Shown piece by piece: positions 1 through 9,560 of a stretch of DNA of 64,000 nucleotides (position 1 is the first letter of the stretch; the number at the start of each line of letters is the position of its first letter). Below the pieces are notes generated by a model, which did no database searches, was not told where the DNA came from, and saw only the letters and a program-made list of their open reading frames with translations. Position numbers and translations under genes: made by a program. This DNA comes from Myxocyprinus asiaticus. Lineage: Eukaryota; Chordata; Actinopteri; Cypriniformes; Catostomidae. The DNA is taken from the NCBI RefSeq assembly GCF_019703515.2, contig NC_059382.1, positions 12,565,001-12,629,000 of the forward strand, given 5' to 3'.

Positions 1-286
1 ACCTCGCACTTTCACTTCGCACCGCGCCTCGCAAATTTTGCCTAGGGCTAACACCACGCTGCACAGTGTAAGCCTGGTGTTCAAATGCCAGCTGTCTTGT
101 CACTGCAATGATGTTACAATGTTAGGAGCTCTATCTGTGCTTTGCGTGCATGTTCTACTGCTATGCTACACTGATAAAAGTCTTGGCACGGGTCTCAGCA
201 TAATGTCTCCTTCCACCTGTTTTCCCAACGGCAATACATGTGACATTAGCGGCGTTTGCGTGATTCGACTCTTCTCATGAACTACG
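1..286. other. unassigned left edge, no gene seen
   Basis: This moderately GC-balanced stretch holds an 80-codon open frame (38-280, plus strand) that resembles no family I know and has no signal peptide or motif. I treat it as non-coding flank of the repeats that follow. Confidence 0.4.
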
Positions 287-329
287 TTTTTTTTTTTTTT
301 TTTGCATTAACGCGTTAACTTCGACAGCA

Positions 330-399
<70 letters not shown>
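287..399. repeat. poly-T, palindrome and (TA)n tract
   Basis: A run of T (287-303) is followed by the perfect 12-base palindrome TTAACGCGTTAA at 308-319 and then a pure TA dinucleotide tract from 332 to 399. The bases between palindrome and TA tract resemble the end of dispersed fish repeats that I recall only loosely. The TA tract marks the junction with the next repeat. Confidence 0.85.
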
Positions 400-402
<3 letters not shown>

Positions 403-695
403 AGAAAATTGGATATAACTGTACACAGAAAAAAGTTAGTAAGAAATTTTATCACACTAAAATCATGTTAACGCGCATATTATTTACGTCTTGGTGCTAC
501 ACTTTGAAACAGCAAATATTTTAATGTTTTAGGATTGGCCCTACTCATTTCAGTTTTAAGTGTCTCACTGGTACCCAGATTTGCCCTTTTCATAAATAAA
601 AGGAGGAACAAGTCAAAATTATATTTTTGTGGTAATTAACATTATGCCTCAAATGCTGTTGATTGATCTTAACTTGTATTGAAACTTCCTTTAAA
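400..695 (+). mobile_element. miniature DNA element, family Y, right half
   Basis: This stretch aligns along its length with the right half of the complete copy at 51431-52103. Shared landmarks include ATCACACTAAAATCATGTT, GATTTGCCC-type text before an A-rich tract, and the terminal run TTAACTTGTATTGAA followed by CCTTTAA. The left half is missing; the junction is the TA microsatellite. It encodes nothing and would have needed a transposase from elsewhere to move. Confidence 0.75.
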
Positions 696-739
696 AGAAA
701 TGCCTCTTGTTTGGTATGTTGTCCTCTAATACAATGACA

Positions 740-800
740 TTCATACATTTTTAAGTGTGGCTTAAGTGTCCAAATACTTTTTGGGGCCACTCTACACAGC
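740..800. mobile_element. Tc1/mariner-type terminal fragment
   Basis: The text CTTAAGTGTCCAAATACTTT followed by TTGGGGCCACT resembles the outer end of fish Tc1/mariner elements as I recall them. No partner end or transposase is found nearby, so this is a solo terminal remnant. Confidence 0.45.
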
Positions 801-971
801 AGTAATTCCAAACTACCACATATGAATTAAATGACTATTGAAAAAGTCTTTCAAGACACCTTAAAATTAGATTAGATTAGATTCAACTTTATTGTCATTG
901 TGTAGAGTACAAGTACAGAGCCAATGAAATGCAGTTAGCATCTAACAGAAGTGCAAATAGCAATATGTGTG

Positions 972-972
<1 letters not shown>

Positions 973-1038
<66 letters not shown>
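973..1038. repeat. (TA)n microsatellite inside LINE 3' region
   Basis: A pure TA tract of about 66 bases. It opens artificial Tyr-Ile frames on both strands, which I do not annotate as genes. Confidence 0.95.
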
Positions 1039-1041
<3 letters not shown>

Positions 1042-1318
1042 TATATACAATAAAGATTTTTATGGAGTGCAAAGTTATGAGGTAGAGAAGCAGAGACCAG
1101 CTCAATGCAAATGTCTGTAAATACAGTACAAGGTGCAAATGAAGAAGTATAAACACCGAAGGTGCATTGAACAGAATGAAGTATAAATATGTAAATATAT
1201 ATTGACCGGTGACCATAACAGTGCAAGTGTGATCAAGAGGTAGAAATGATTTGCAAAGAAATGTGCAAGAGAATGTGCAAAAAAAAAAAAGAAAAGTAGT
1301 CAGAGTGGAATGTAGTGT

Positions 1319-2609
1319 TCAGCGCCTGAGTTTAGAGTTCAGTAGGCTGACAGCTGAGGGAAAGAAACTGTCCCCGAGTCTGCTGGTGCGACAGCAAAGA
1401 CTCCTATAGCGTCTCCCAGATGGGAGAGGAGTAAACAGACCATGGTTGGGGTGAGAGGTGTCTTTGATAATGCTTCTCACCCTCCTTAGGCAGCATTTGT
1501 GGTGAATTTCTTTGATGGAGGGTAGCTGAGCACCAGTGATGTATTGGGCAGTTTTCACCACCCGCTGGAGGGCCTTCTGGTCTGAGACATTGCAGTTTGT
1601 TAGGATACTTTCAGTAGTGCAGCGGTAAAAGTTCAGCAGGATGTGTGGGGACAGGTTAGCTTTCCTTATCTTCCTAAGGAAGGAAAGGCACTGTTGTGCC
1701 TTTTTGATCAGAGTGGAGGTGTTGTAGGTTCTGGAAAGATCTTCAGAGATATGGACATCCAGAAACTTGAAGCTAGTCACACGCTCCACTTCGTCCCCAT
1801 CAATGTAGATGGGAGTCTATGTGTGGCCCTTCCTAGTCCGCCGGTAGTCCACAATCAGCTCCTTGGTCTTCTGGGTGTTGAGTGTGAGGTTGTTGGTACA
1901 CCACACTGCCAGGTGCTGTACCTCTTCCCTGTAGGCCGTCTCATCATCGCCGCTGATCAGGCCTACCACCGTGGTGTCATCTGCAAACTTGATTATGGAT
2001 TAAGCCCTGTGGTGCACCATTGTTCAAAGTGAGGGTGGAGGATTTGTGGTTGCTGATCCTAACAGACTGTGGTCTGTTAGTGAGAAAGTCCAAGGTTCAG
2101 TTGCAGAGGGAGGGGCTAATGCAAATATCAGTGAGCTTGGAGATCAGCTTGGATGGGATCATAGTATTGAAGGCAGAACTGAAATCAATGAATAGCGTCC
2201 TGACATATGTGTTGTTTTTGTCCAAGTGAGTCAGGGCAGAATGAAGAGCTGAGGTGATAGCATCCTCAGTTGACCTGTTGGGTTTGTAGGCGAACTGATA
2301 TGGGTCCAGTGTTGGGGGCAGGCATGTTTTCAGGTGGGAGAGGACCAGCCTCTCAAAACACTTAGTGATGATGGGAGTAAGAGCAATGGGGCGGAAGTCG
2401 TTGAGGGCCACTGCAGCAGCATGTTTTGGTACTGGTACAATGGTGGCTGTTTTGAAGCAGGTGAGGACAATGGCCTGGGCCAAGGAGAGGTTGAAAATGT
2501 TGGTGAAGACGTCTGCCAGCTGTTCTGCGCAGGCCCTGAGCACTCGGCCAGGGATGCCATCAGGTCCAGCAGCTTTATGTGCATTCACTCTGCTCAGGGT
2601 GGAGCACAC
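1319..2609 (-). pseudogene. decayed LINE reverse transcriptase
   Basis: Minus-strand pieces 2609-2097 and 1789-1319 carry the family signature: [14 protein letters not shown], then a FRPIALT core, a [16 protein letters not shown] motif and [10 protein letters not shown]. The catalytic FADD is present at 1976-1987, then a conserved C-terminal part ending in SVSLLNSKLRR-like text at 1319. The gene cannot be translated through. About 20 codons are missing between the conserved APQG (near 2000) and the FADD block, with a frame change. TAG interrupts the frame at 1817-1819, and about 8 codons are gone after ESILTN near 1600. A short further piece with EEANLKRGIKAAK lies at 2908-2729. This is a dead copy. 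Confidence 0.88.
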
Positions 2610-2910
2610 GTCACTGGTGGAAAATGTGAGTGGCAGATCATCAGGTGGGAGCTGCTTTTATGGATGGTTCTGTGTTTGCATGATCAAAGCGAGCATAAAA
2701 CGTGTTCTGTTCATCTGGGAGGGTGGCATTACTGGTTGGGGGGGAGGGTGCTGTTCGCTTGTTTGTTATCTGTGAGGGCATGGATGCCTGTCCACATACG
2801 TTGGGGGTCGTTGTTCTTAAATTTGTCCTCAATCCTCAGTTTGTAATTGTGTTTGGCTGCTTTAATTCCCCTCTTCAGATTGGCCTCTTCAGATTGGCCA
2901 GTCATTAAAC

Positions 2911-3570
2911 TTGAATTAATCATTAAACTCTTTTATATTTATCTTTTTGGTGCTCTTTCACCGCCTCCATTACTTTATAATATATTCATCAGAAAGTTGT
3001 GGAGCTTTCATAAGAGTTAGCACTGAGTAATTGAATTTTAGTGTAGGATGGTTGGGGGTAGAGAGAGAGAGGGACAGGGGAACATAAAGTGGGAGCCGAG
3101 GGAAGTGAGGGAGAGAGTGCAGGCATGTGTGGTTTGGCAGACTGCCGGTACAAACTGTTTCAAAGTTTTCAGGCCTTTATTTATTTTTCAATCATCTCTG
3201 TTTTATTATCAGAAATCCCTGGACAACTGGGTGCATAATCTCACATTATTCGCAAGGCTAATTAAAACTCAACCAGGCTTCTAGTCTATTAAATCCTTCG
3301 AGCTTGGATGGAGAGCGCGAGATGTTGTCCTACGTTCCTAACAAGGCTCGTTACTGCATGCATATCACATGTCTGTACTGGGATGGCTGGCTGCCATTGG
3401 TTCCCAGCCCTCCCCCCCCCCCGCCCACCCTCTATTCCAATGCCCAGAGATATGTATGAACACCCACAGCTCTCCAACCCCACTGGCTATTGCCCGCTCT
3501 TCACATTTCCAGTGGCTAACTTTTCCCAAAATCCCTAATTTGTGTTTACAAACAATGCCTGTGCTCTTTT
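2911..3570. other. non-coding stretch with poly-C run
   Basis: I see no gene. The stretch contains a purine-rich patch (3058-3120) and a run of eleven C (3412-3422). Frames at 3308-3713 are short, overlap each other and have no recognisable motif. Confidence 0.5.
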
Positions 3571-3615
3571 ACGCCATCCTGGGTGAGCACCCCTCTGTGC
3601 CAGCATGGTGCCCTG
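3571..3615. repeat. 45-bp dispersed repeat, copy 1
   Basis: This 45-base segment, centred on CACCCCTCTGTGCCAGCATG, recurs at 7249-7293 with 42 of 45 bases identical and in the same orientation. Flanking similarity fades quickly on both sides. I do not recognise the family. Confidence 0.75.
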
Positions 3616-4384
3616 TTGGGTGCCTTTTTCTGACTAGTTGGATGGCAGCTTCACTTGCCCACTTGGGCACATGCTCAGCAAAGGGTCCCCGAGGTGAGAG
3701 GACCCTGTTCTAATCATGACACCATCTCTTATGGAGAAGGTTACACCAGTGCCATGCTGATATCACTCTGCTTCGCTCCACACATCCTAACAAAATCTAA
3801 TTTCTCCATCTATGCTGGGGCCTTGCATCTGAGGCTCATATAAACAGCCAGAGGGCAGAGCTCAGTGACTCCTTGGGGCCCATGTGCCATCTGGGCCAGA
3901 CCCGGCAGGCAGAAAGAAGATCAGGGCTTGTGGGAGCAAAGGCCTTGGATACAGTCACCGGGGGTCAGGTTGTTGCGTAAATTTCGGCAAACCCTTAAAC
4001 AGTTGTGTTTACATTAGCTATGCCCAGCAAAGGTCAGCTATTAATTAACAATCCAGCAAAAAGCTAATTTAACTGAGCCAGTGTTTGTGTATCTGCAAGT
4101 GGTAAGTACACCTAAAATTAGAGGGGAAATCATTTCGAGAGGAATGTCTTTAAAGATTCCTTAGCAAATTCTTTAAAGCATATTTTGTACTTTTCATTTT
4201 ACAAGTCAAATGCATGCTTACTCTTTATTGCTGCATGGCTCTCTGTTAAACTGATGCTGATTGGTCAATCATGCCATCCAGCGGTCTGATATTTCTGAAT
4301 TATAATCGCACATTCAGAGATAGTCATATTAACTGGTCATCCGGATATTGAGAGTCATCTTTCCTGCTTCTCGAATCAGTCTGC
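3616..4384. other. non-coding, little recognisable repeat
   Basis: No coding frame of note. 3990-4090 is AT-rich unique-looking sequence with a TTAATTAA motif. It may be regulatory or neutral; nothing in the sequence decides. Confidence 0.4.
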
Positions 4385-5715
4385 AGTCTAAAATAATTTA
4401 AACTCAATATTTCATGTCCATTTACTTATTTATTTGGCACGTAGTCTTGTAACAAGCGGGATTAGGAGCTGACAGATTATTCAATTAAATTCCAACATTT
4501 TTAAATAAATCAGAAAATACATAATAAAAAAATAAAATCACTAAATCATTAAATCGCTAAATACGTCTATAAATCTCCCTTGTATGTTATAGGGCTAGCT
4601 TGTGTCCTTTTTTTTTATTTTAGCATCATCTCTGGCTTTCATTCAAGCATTAGCTTCGTATCTTTTCATTTTCAGGGTTACGGCTATTGGCACATCACAA
4701 AACAACAGTGGGTGTCACCTTTTTAAGTAGGACGTCCTCTATCATGATGACCTTCTCTCACAGAATCAACATCATGTTGTGAAATTTCCGGTCAAACATA
4801 CTGCATAATGCTGTTAAGAATGGTCCACACACCAAAGCTATTGTTGCTGTCATTCACAGCATTTATTTCGGCCAACATTTCCCTTACATTTTCTATAATA
4901 TAAAAAGTGTATAATAAAAATGATATATAAAAAGTGATTGTTAAGAGTTTTGGTCGGCAACTTCATCTGCAAGAATTAAAAAGAAACCTCTTACTCTACT
5001 GAGCTCAGCCATATTGCAGTGGGGGTATAGACACCCAACAATTCATTAACCAGAAAGTCCAAAGACATCGATTTTGAAGGGTGGCGCCCACTGTCATTGA
5101 GTGACATGCCAATAACTGTAACACTGAAAATGAAAATTATAAGAACCATTTAAGTCATGCTTAATTGAAAAATCAGCCCAAAGATAGGGCTAAAATGAAA
5201 TACAAGTGACATTTATTGATTTATTTAGTGATTTAACTAGGTGGAATTCAGCTTTTTCTGCAGACTCTACCATCTTGTTCTTCTCACATTCAGTAATAAC
5301 ACAATTTTAATGCAAATCAGTATTTCATGGCCATTTATTTATTTGGTAGGTAGCCGTGTAAAAGAGCGACACTGTACAGTCAGCCAGTCATAATCGCAAA
5401 TAAGCCACTTCAGGATGAAACAAGACCACACTGTACACTGTACATTGTCCCTTACTTTGTAAATCCCCATGGGCTACAATGACTCCCATTCACACCCATT
5501 CACTCTTTCAATTTTATTTCAATTCTAAGTGATTTCCAAAGTAGAATGTGCATTTACAGATTCATTGTTTTATGATCTCATTAAAACATTACGATTTTTT
5601 TCCATTTTTCTTATAGCACATAGAAGCCACAATACATTCCATCTAGATGTTAACATAGCCCAAGACGAAGGATTAGCACTATCTCCGGCTTTCGCTGGCT
5701 CGCTGCTAATTGCTG
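4385..5715 (+). repeat. old dispersed repeat with two direct copies
   Basis: Two segments about 900 bases apart match in order and orientation. The first (about 4398-4465) has ATTTCATGTCCATTTACTTA then a TTTGGCACGTAG-like block; the second (about 5304-5374) has ATTTCATGGCCATTTATTTA then TTTGGTAGGTAG. A further matched pair contains ATCTCTGGCTTTCATT (near 4627) and ATCTCCGGCTTTCGCT (near 5681). The arrangement suggests two diverged copies of one element or an internal duplication. No transposase is seen. Confidence 0.5.
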
Positions 5716-6900
5716 TCCACAACTTCCCTGTTACTCATGTTCAGGGAAAGCCATGAATGCCCAGTTAATCTCCACAAATTACTCCATTGTTTGAAGCCTT
5801 TATGTCCACGTCACTCAAACTCACCCCATCAGGTGTATAATAGAGGGCAAGGTAATCATGTTATAGTTTTGTAGCTTAGTTTTGTTCTACATTGGCCTGT
5901 GGAAAATTCCAGAGTTGGGACTTACGAGAAACGTCTCGAGAGCATTCCCATCATCTGTGACTGTCACTACAGGACAGAGCAAGAGAAAAATCAAACCCCG
6001 GGTTTAAATTTATTGGACCCTTGAGCAAAGTCAATATGTTTGATTTGGCAGACAAGCTCTTTTTTTATAAAGCGCTTCTGTCAAGTCCACTCAGCTAGCA
6101 GTCGTCTCTTTCTTCATACTCCCTCGCTCTCTCTTCAGGGCAAGGCTGATAACCGCCAGCGTACAAGCTAAATTATGCTAGCTCAAAGCTGTCCACACCC
6201 CTCCTCCAACTTCCCACGTCAACAGAGGTTTGTTGAGGAAATACATCTCCTTCTAATGATAGCTGTGGGGCACAGGTACTTATTTAGCAGGGGGGCAAAA
6301 TCAGGCATGGCAGCGGAGACCTGTGTGGTCTCAGTAAGCTACGGCAAGAGAATTAATCGAGTGTTTCTGTAGAGATGCTCTGAGGGACAGGATAGTGTCC
6401 TGCATATTCGAGAGCTGCTTGACCTTTCGCTGGAAAGGAGGGGGATTAGTCTACTTCCTGCTTTTCTCTGCCCCTTCAAAGTAAGTTTAGACTTCAGTTC
6501 TGTGGAGATTAAGTTTCAATTATATTTCAAATGCAGCCGGCTTGAAAAGCAAAATTGGGGGTGAAGGGGGTGGGCTGGGGGTGGTTTTTAAGTCTGTCTT
6601 TAAAAGGAAAAGGACAGGTGACAAAGCCATTCTAGAGCAAAAAAGAAATAAAAAAATATATTTTTTATTATTATTATTAAAATGTAAGCTTTGAGGCATG
6701 CAGTCCATGTCTTTTTGCTTTGAAGCCATCTATAAGCTAGTGTTCTCTGTTAAGATTACCATTTTACTAGATCTACATATTTAATATTTACTGCCTTTCT
6801 CTTCAGACCAAAAATATTGATGACTAATTTTGCACTCACAGGCGTATCCAAAGTTTTGCCCAATCAAATGTTTTCTAGAATGAGATAAGTAGTGAATACA
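5716..6900. other. non-coding stretch
   Basis: No recognised gene or repeat boundary. It includes short A/T runs (6644-6680). Frames here are under 70 codons and have no family resemblance. Confidence 0.4.
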
Positions 6901-7163
6901 AAGGGGCCATTCACACCGAACCATTTTATTTTTTTATGATGTTTTTTTAATTGTTTTTCTATGTTAAGCTAGACTGACATTTTTGACCATTGTGCTGTTT
7001 TTTAGTCTCTCGCACAGGACCGTCAAGTATTTTAGATGCTATGTTGAGTTGAAAAGAACTTTAAAAAACTCCTCTTATGACACATGCATTTCATTTGTTT
7101 TGCTACGTTCAGCTGTTTTTTTTTTTTTTTACAAGAATGCTTTTGGACTGAACAGCCACTATT
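6901..7163 (+). mobile_element. miniature element, family Z, copy 1
   Basis: The left end reads AAGGGGCCATTCACACCGAA and the right end reads TGGACTGAACAGCCACT, which is an imperfect inverted match. The interior carries TTTTTTAGTCTC then GTCAAGTATTTTAGATGC, shared with 8770-8907 and, on the opposite strand, with 23401-23605. It is non-coding with a long T run (7119-7131). The GGCC-TTCACACC terminus resembles known fish miniature DNA transposons, from memory. Confidence 0.6.
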
Positions 7164-7248
7164 ACTACCTGCAGCGACAAGAAAGTAGCAAGTGTTCTTT
7201 GTATTGTAGTGTCCTCTTTAAAGTTCACCATATTAAAGACCCCCTCTT

Positions 7249-7293
7249 ACGCCGTCCTAGGTGGGCACCCCTCTGTGCCAGCATGGTGCCCTG
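7249..7293. repeat. 45-bp dispersed repeat, copy 2
   Basis: Second copy of the segment at 3571-3615, with three substitutions. It lies about 140 bases upstream of the THAP remnant, so it may belong to the same lost mobile element. Confidence 0.75.
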
Positions 7294-7432
7294 CTTTAGT
7301 GAAAATCTAATTTTTAACCTTGTTTACATGTCCATATGGTGTTTTTTTATATGCTAGAAGACATACCATTGCCATATTAATAGCATAGGCTACGGCGAAA
7401 CAAGGGGTATCAAGGGAAGCCAGGTATTTTGC

Positions 7433-7732
7433 AAGACATGTTCTGTTTGTGGATGCAAAGTTGCGAAAGGATAAAGGGTGAGCCTTCATGTATTACCAAA
7501 GGATCTGAAAATCAGAGATGAATGGGTGCAGTTTATTTGGAAAAATTGTAATGTCCCAGCAAAACTTCCAGAGAAAACTCGGGTTTGCAGTAATAATTTT
7601 CCAGAGAACTGTTTTGAAAATTTTACCCAAAAACAGGTGGGTTTTGCCACTAAACTTATATTGAAGCCCAACACGGTTCCATGAATCTATCCCGGGGACA
7701 CAGCGAGTACGAGCCAACATGTTGGTCAACCG
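7433..7732 (+). pseudogene. broken THAP zinc-finger exon
   Basis: Read from 7433, the frame begins KTCSVCGCKVAKG, hits TAA at 7472-7474, and continues RVSLHVLPKDLKIRDEWVQF to a conserved end motif. THAP domains are C2CH zinc fingers that bind DNA in host regulators and in P-element-like or other transposases. The first cysteine pair is present (codons at 7439 and 7448) and the third cysteine at 7586. The zinc-binding His that should follow in the Cys-x2-His motif is Asn (7595-7597). TGA (7682-7684) replaces a codon inside the terminal VPxIYP motif, whose IYP follows at once. An excellent splice donor GTAAGA starts at 7733. Two stops and a lost ligand make this a pseudo-exon. I cannot tell whether the source was a host THAP gene or a transposon. 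Confidence 0.8.
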
Positions 7733-8214
7733 GTAAGATTATTTTTCTTGTGTTTTATCCATTGACTGTGTCCAACAAATCTTCAGTGTGCTAGATAAAG
7801 TTATCCAACATTAGCATGCCAAGTTACGTGTTGATTCATGTTAAATGCTGACAGGAAATTTTATATGGCTTGGGTATGTTGACGAAGAAAGTTACGACAA
7901 ACGTTACTCAAAACATATACATACTCTATAATGCGATGTTAGTTTGATGAACTATATGCCTTTCTCCAGAGACTTTCTATAGTGTTCAAAACATTTCTTC
8001 CTAACGGGACATCTGGATGTTTATTTTTACAAGGTAGCTAACTTGTCAGATGTTTGTCTAACATTAGCAACACATAATTAGCTGTTTGGTAACGTAGTCA
8101 AGCCGAAGGATCATGTTATCTATTACCGTTACATTTCTAACATTGTGGAGAGCAATACACAAAATACATTACCATTGTGATACATCGACTTGTAGATGAC
8201 CATGTACAATTCGC
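7733..8214. other. possible intron remnant after THAP exon
   Basis: AT-rich sequence following the GTAAGA donor. I found no second exon or transposase motif in it. Confidence 0.35.
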
Positions 8215-8320
8215 TGCTGCTGCTGCTTCTTTTCTTCTTCTTTTTCTACTCCTTCTTCTTCTTCTTCTTCTTCTTCTTCTTCTTCTTCTTCTTCTTCTTC
8301 TTCTTCTTCAACTTCTTCTG
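8215..8320. repeat. (CTT)n trinucleotide microsatellite
   Basis: CTT units run almost unbroken from 8252 to 8309, with imperfect units either side. The minus strand reads as a poly-glutamate frame, which is a product of the repeat and not a gene. Confidence 0.95.
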
Positions 8321-8769
8321 AATCAGTTTCCGGTTCGAACATATAAGGCTGAATTATTCCAATATTACCACTTGCAATTGTGTAGCATTTAGTGCTTTTA
8401 CAGTGAGCAGGTAGCCCGAGCTGAAGGAGAGGGTGCAGGGGTGAATGTAGATGGAGGCGGGGACTAATTTGCATATTCATAGATCCACGCATACTAAATG
8501 AGGCAAAGGTGTAGAGTTATATCTAAGCCATTTTAAGGCATGAAGGGATTATTTTCATGGAAAAAAACAAAGATGAGTTTTTAGGGGTTAAACCAGTGAC
8601 TGGAGAGGGACTTGACCTTTAGCAGATATACGCATTTAATATTTACAGCATTTCTCTTTGGGGAAAAACGAATGATTCAGATGTGTTATACAGTATAATG
8701 ATTTGTATATTGATTGATTCATAATCATATATTCATATTGATTCATGTAGATGATTAAGTATTGACGTA

Positions 8770-8907
8770 TCTGTGTCTCGCGCAGTAGTGCCATGTTTTT
8801 TAGCTGCCGTGTCAAGTAAAAAAGAAAAACAAAAATCAAATTTTAAAAACATGTCTTGAGACATGCATTCTCTTTCATTCATTGTGCTGTCTTGACAGAA
8901 CACATTA
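8770..8907 (+). mobile_element. family Z fragment, copy 2
   Basis: Shares GTTTTTTAGCTGCCGTGTCA, ACATGCATTC-type text and order with 6901-7163. Both ends are eroded. Confidence 0.5.
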
Positions 8908-9125
8908 GTTATGCACAGCTGCTTATAACCTAAAGGGACTTGAAGTTAGCAAATCATGGTTCATAGCTATGTAGTAACTAAAGAAAGTTTTTCATTCATT
9001 TCTATTCATTTTTTTTTTTTTTTAATGGCTCATTTGATATTTCTCAACAAATGTATTTTTGTAATGTCAACACATGAAAGAAAACTGTTGTTAAGGGGTC
9101 TTTAATCTGTATTTTGATTTAGGGC

Positions 9126-9560
9126 TTAGCTGATTTTCTTAAAACCTTTCATTGCCGTACCTTTATGTTGAAAGCTATTTTCAAAAAACACAGCTAAGAG
9201 GGTTTTGTTACCCACAGTAATGCCATCCTGTAAAAAAACAAAACTACTGATATTGGAGCATTTGATACTGAGACTCAACTTAATACCATTAATGTTGTAA
9301 ATCAGAGCAGATCCGCAACTCCCCAGCATACAGGCCCGGGAGTAGAGAACTCCTCCCATTATTTGCGAATTAGACTTTATCCAGAGGTGGATTGTGGCTT
9401 TGATCTCCAAAGTGTTTGGCTCCATTGTCTCTGATTTTAAACGTTGTACCACACCGGGCTCACTTGGCCACGTCTGGCCGCTGTAACTGTGTAACGCTCG
9501 GGCCCTTTCATCTGTGCCTAAGCCCTCTTCCGGAACTGTCACGAGCTGAGGTGCTAGAAG
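9126..9560. other. unrecognised low-repeat block with 138-codon frame
   Basis: A minus-strand frame (9542-9126) is open for 138 codons and overlaps a GC-richer patch at 9300-9560. It resembles no family I know: there is no signal peptide, hydrophobic segment or catalytic motif, and no supporting splice site. The patch contains few obvious repeats. A conserved non-coding element is at least as plausible as an exon. Confidence 0.3.

Larger units (their letters stand above)
866..2910 (-). mobile_element. 5'-truncated L2/CR1-type LINE
   Basis: The element reads on the minus strand. Its 3' end is a short tandem tail (ATTAG units on the plus strand, 866-884), and its reverse transcriptase gene lies upstream in broken pieces. 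It begins abruptly near 2910, inside the part of ORF2 just before the reverse transcriptase domain, as expected for 5'-truncated target-primed insertion. The 3' untranslated part carries a long TA microsatellite (973-1038). No endonuclease domain remains. The protein text matches fish L2/CR1/Rex1-type elements from memory; the exact clade is not settled. Confidence 0.85.

Noticed and set aside
929..1226. Open frames with long Tyr-Ile repeats on both strands
   Set aside because: They are produced entirely by the (TA)n microsatellite in the LINE 3' region.
2334..2846. 170-codon plus-strand frame
   Set aside because: It lies opposite the LINE reverse transcriptase and is a shadow of that coding sequence.
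8169..8492. Acidic poly-Glu protein on the minus strand
   Set aside because: The Glu run is the translation of the CTT/GAA microsatellite; flanking residues show no domain.
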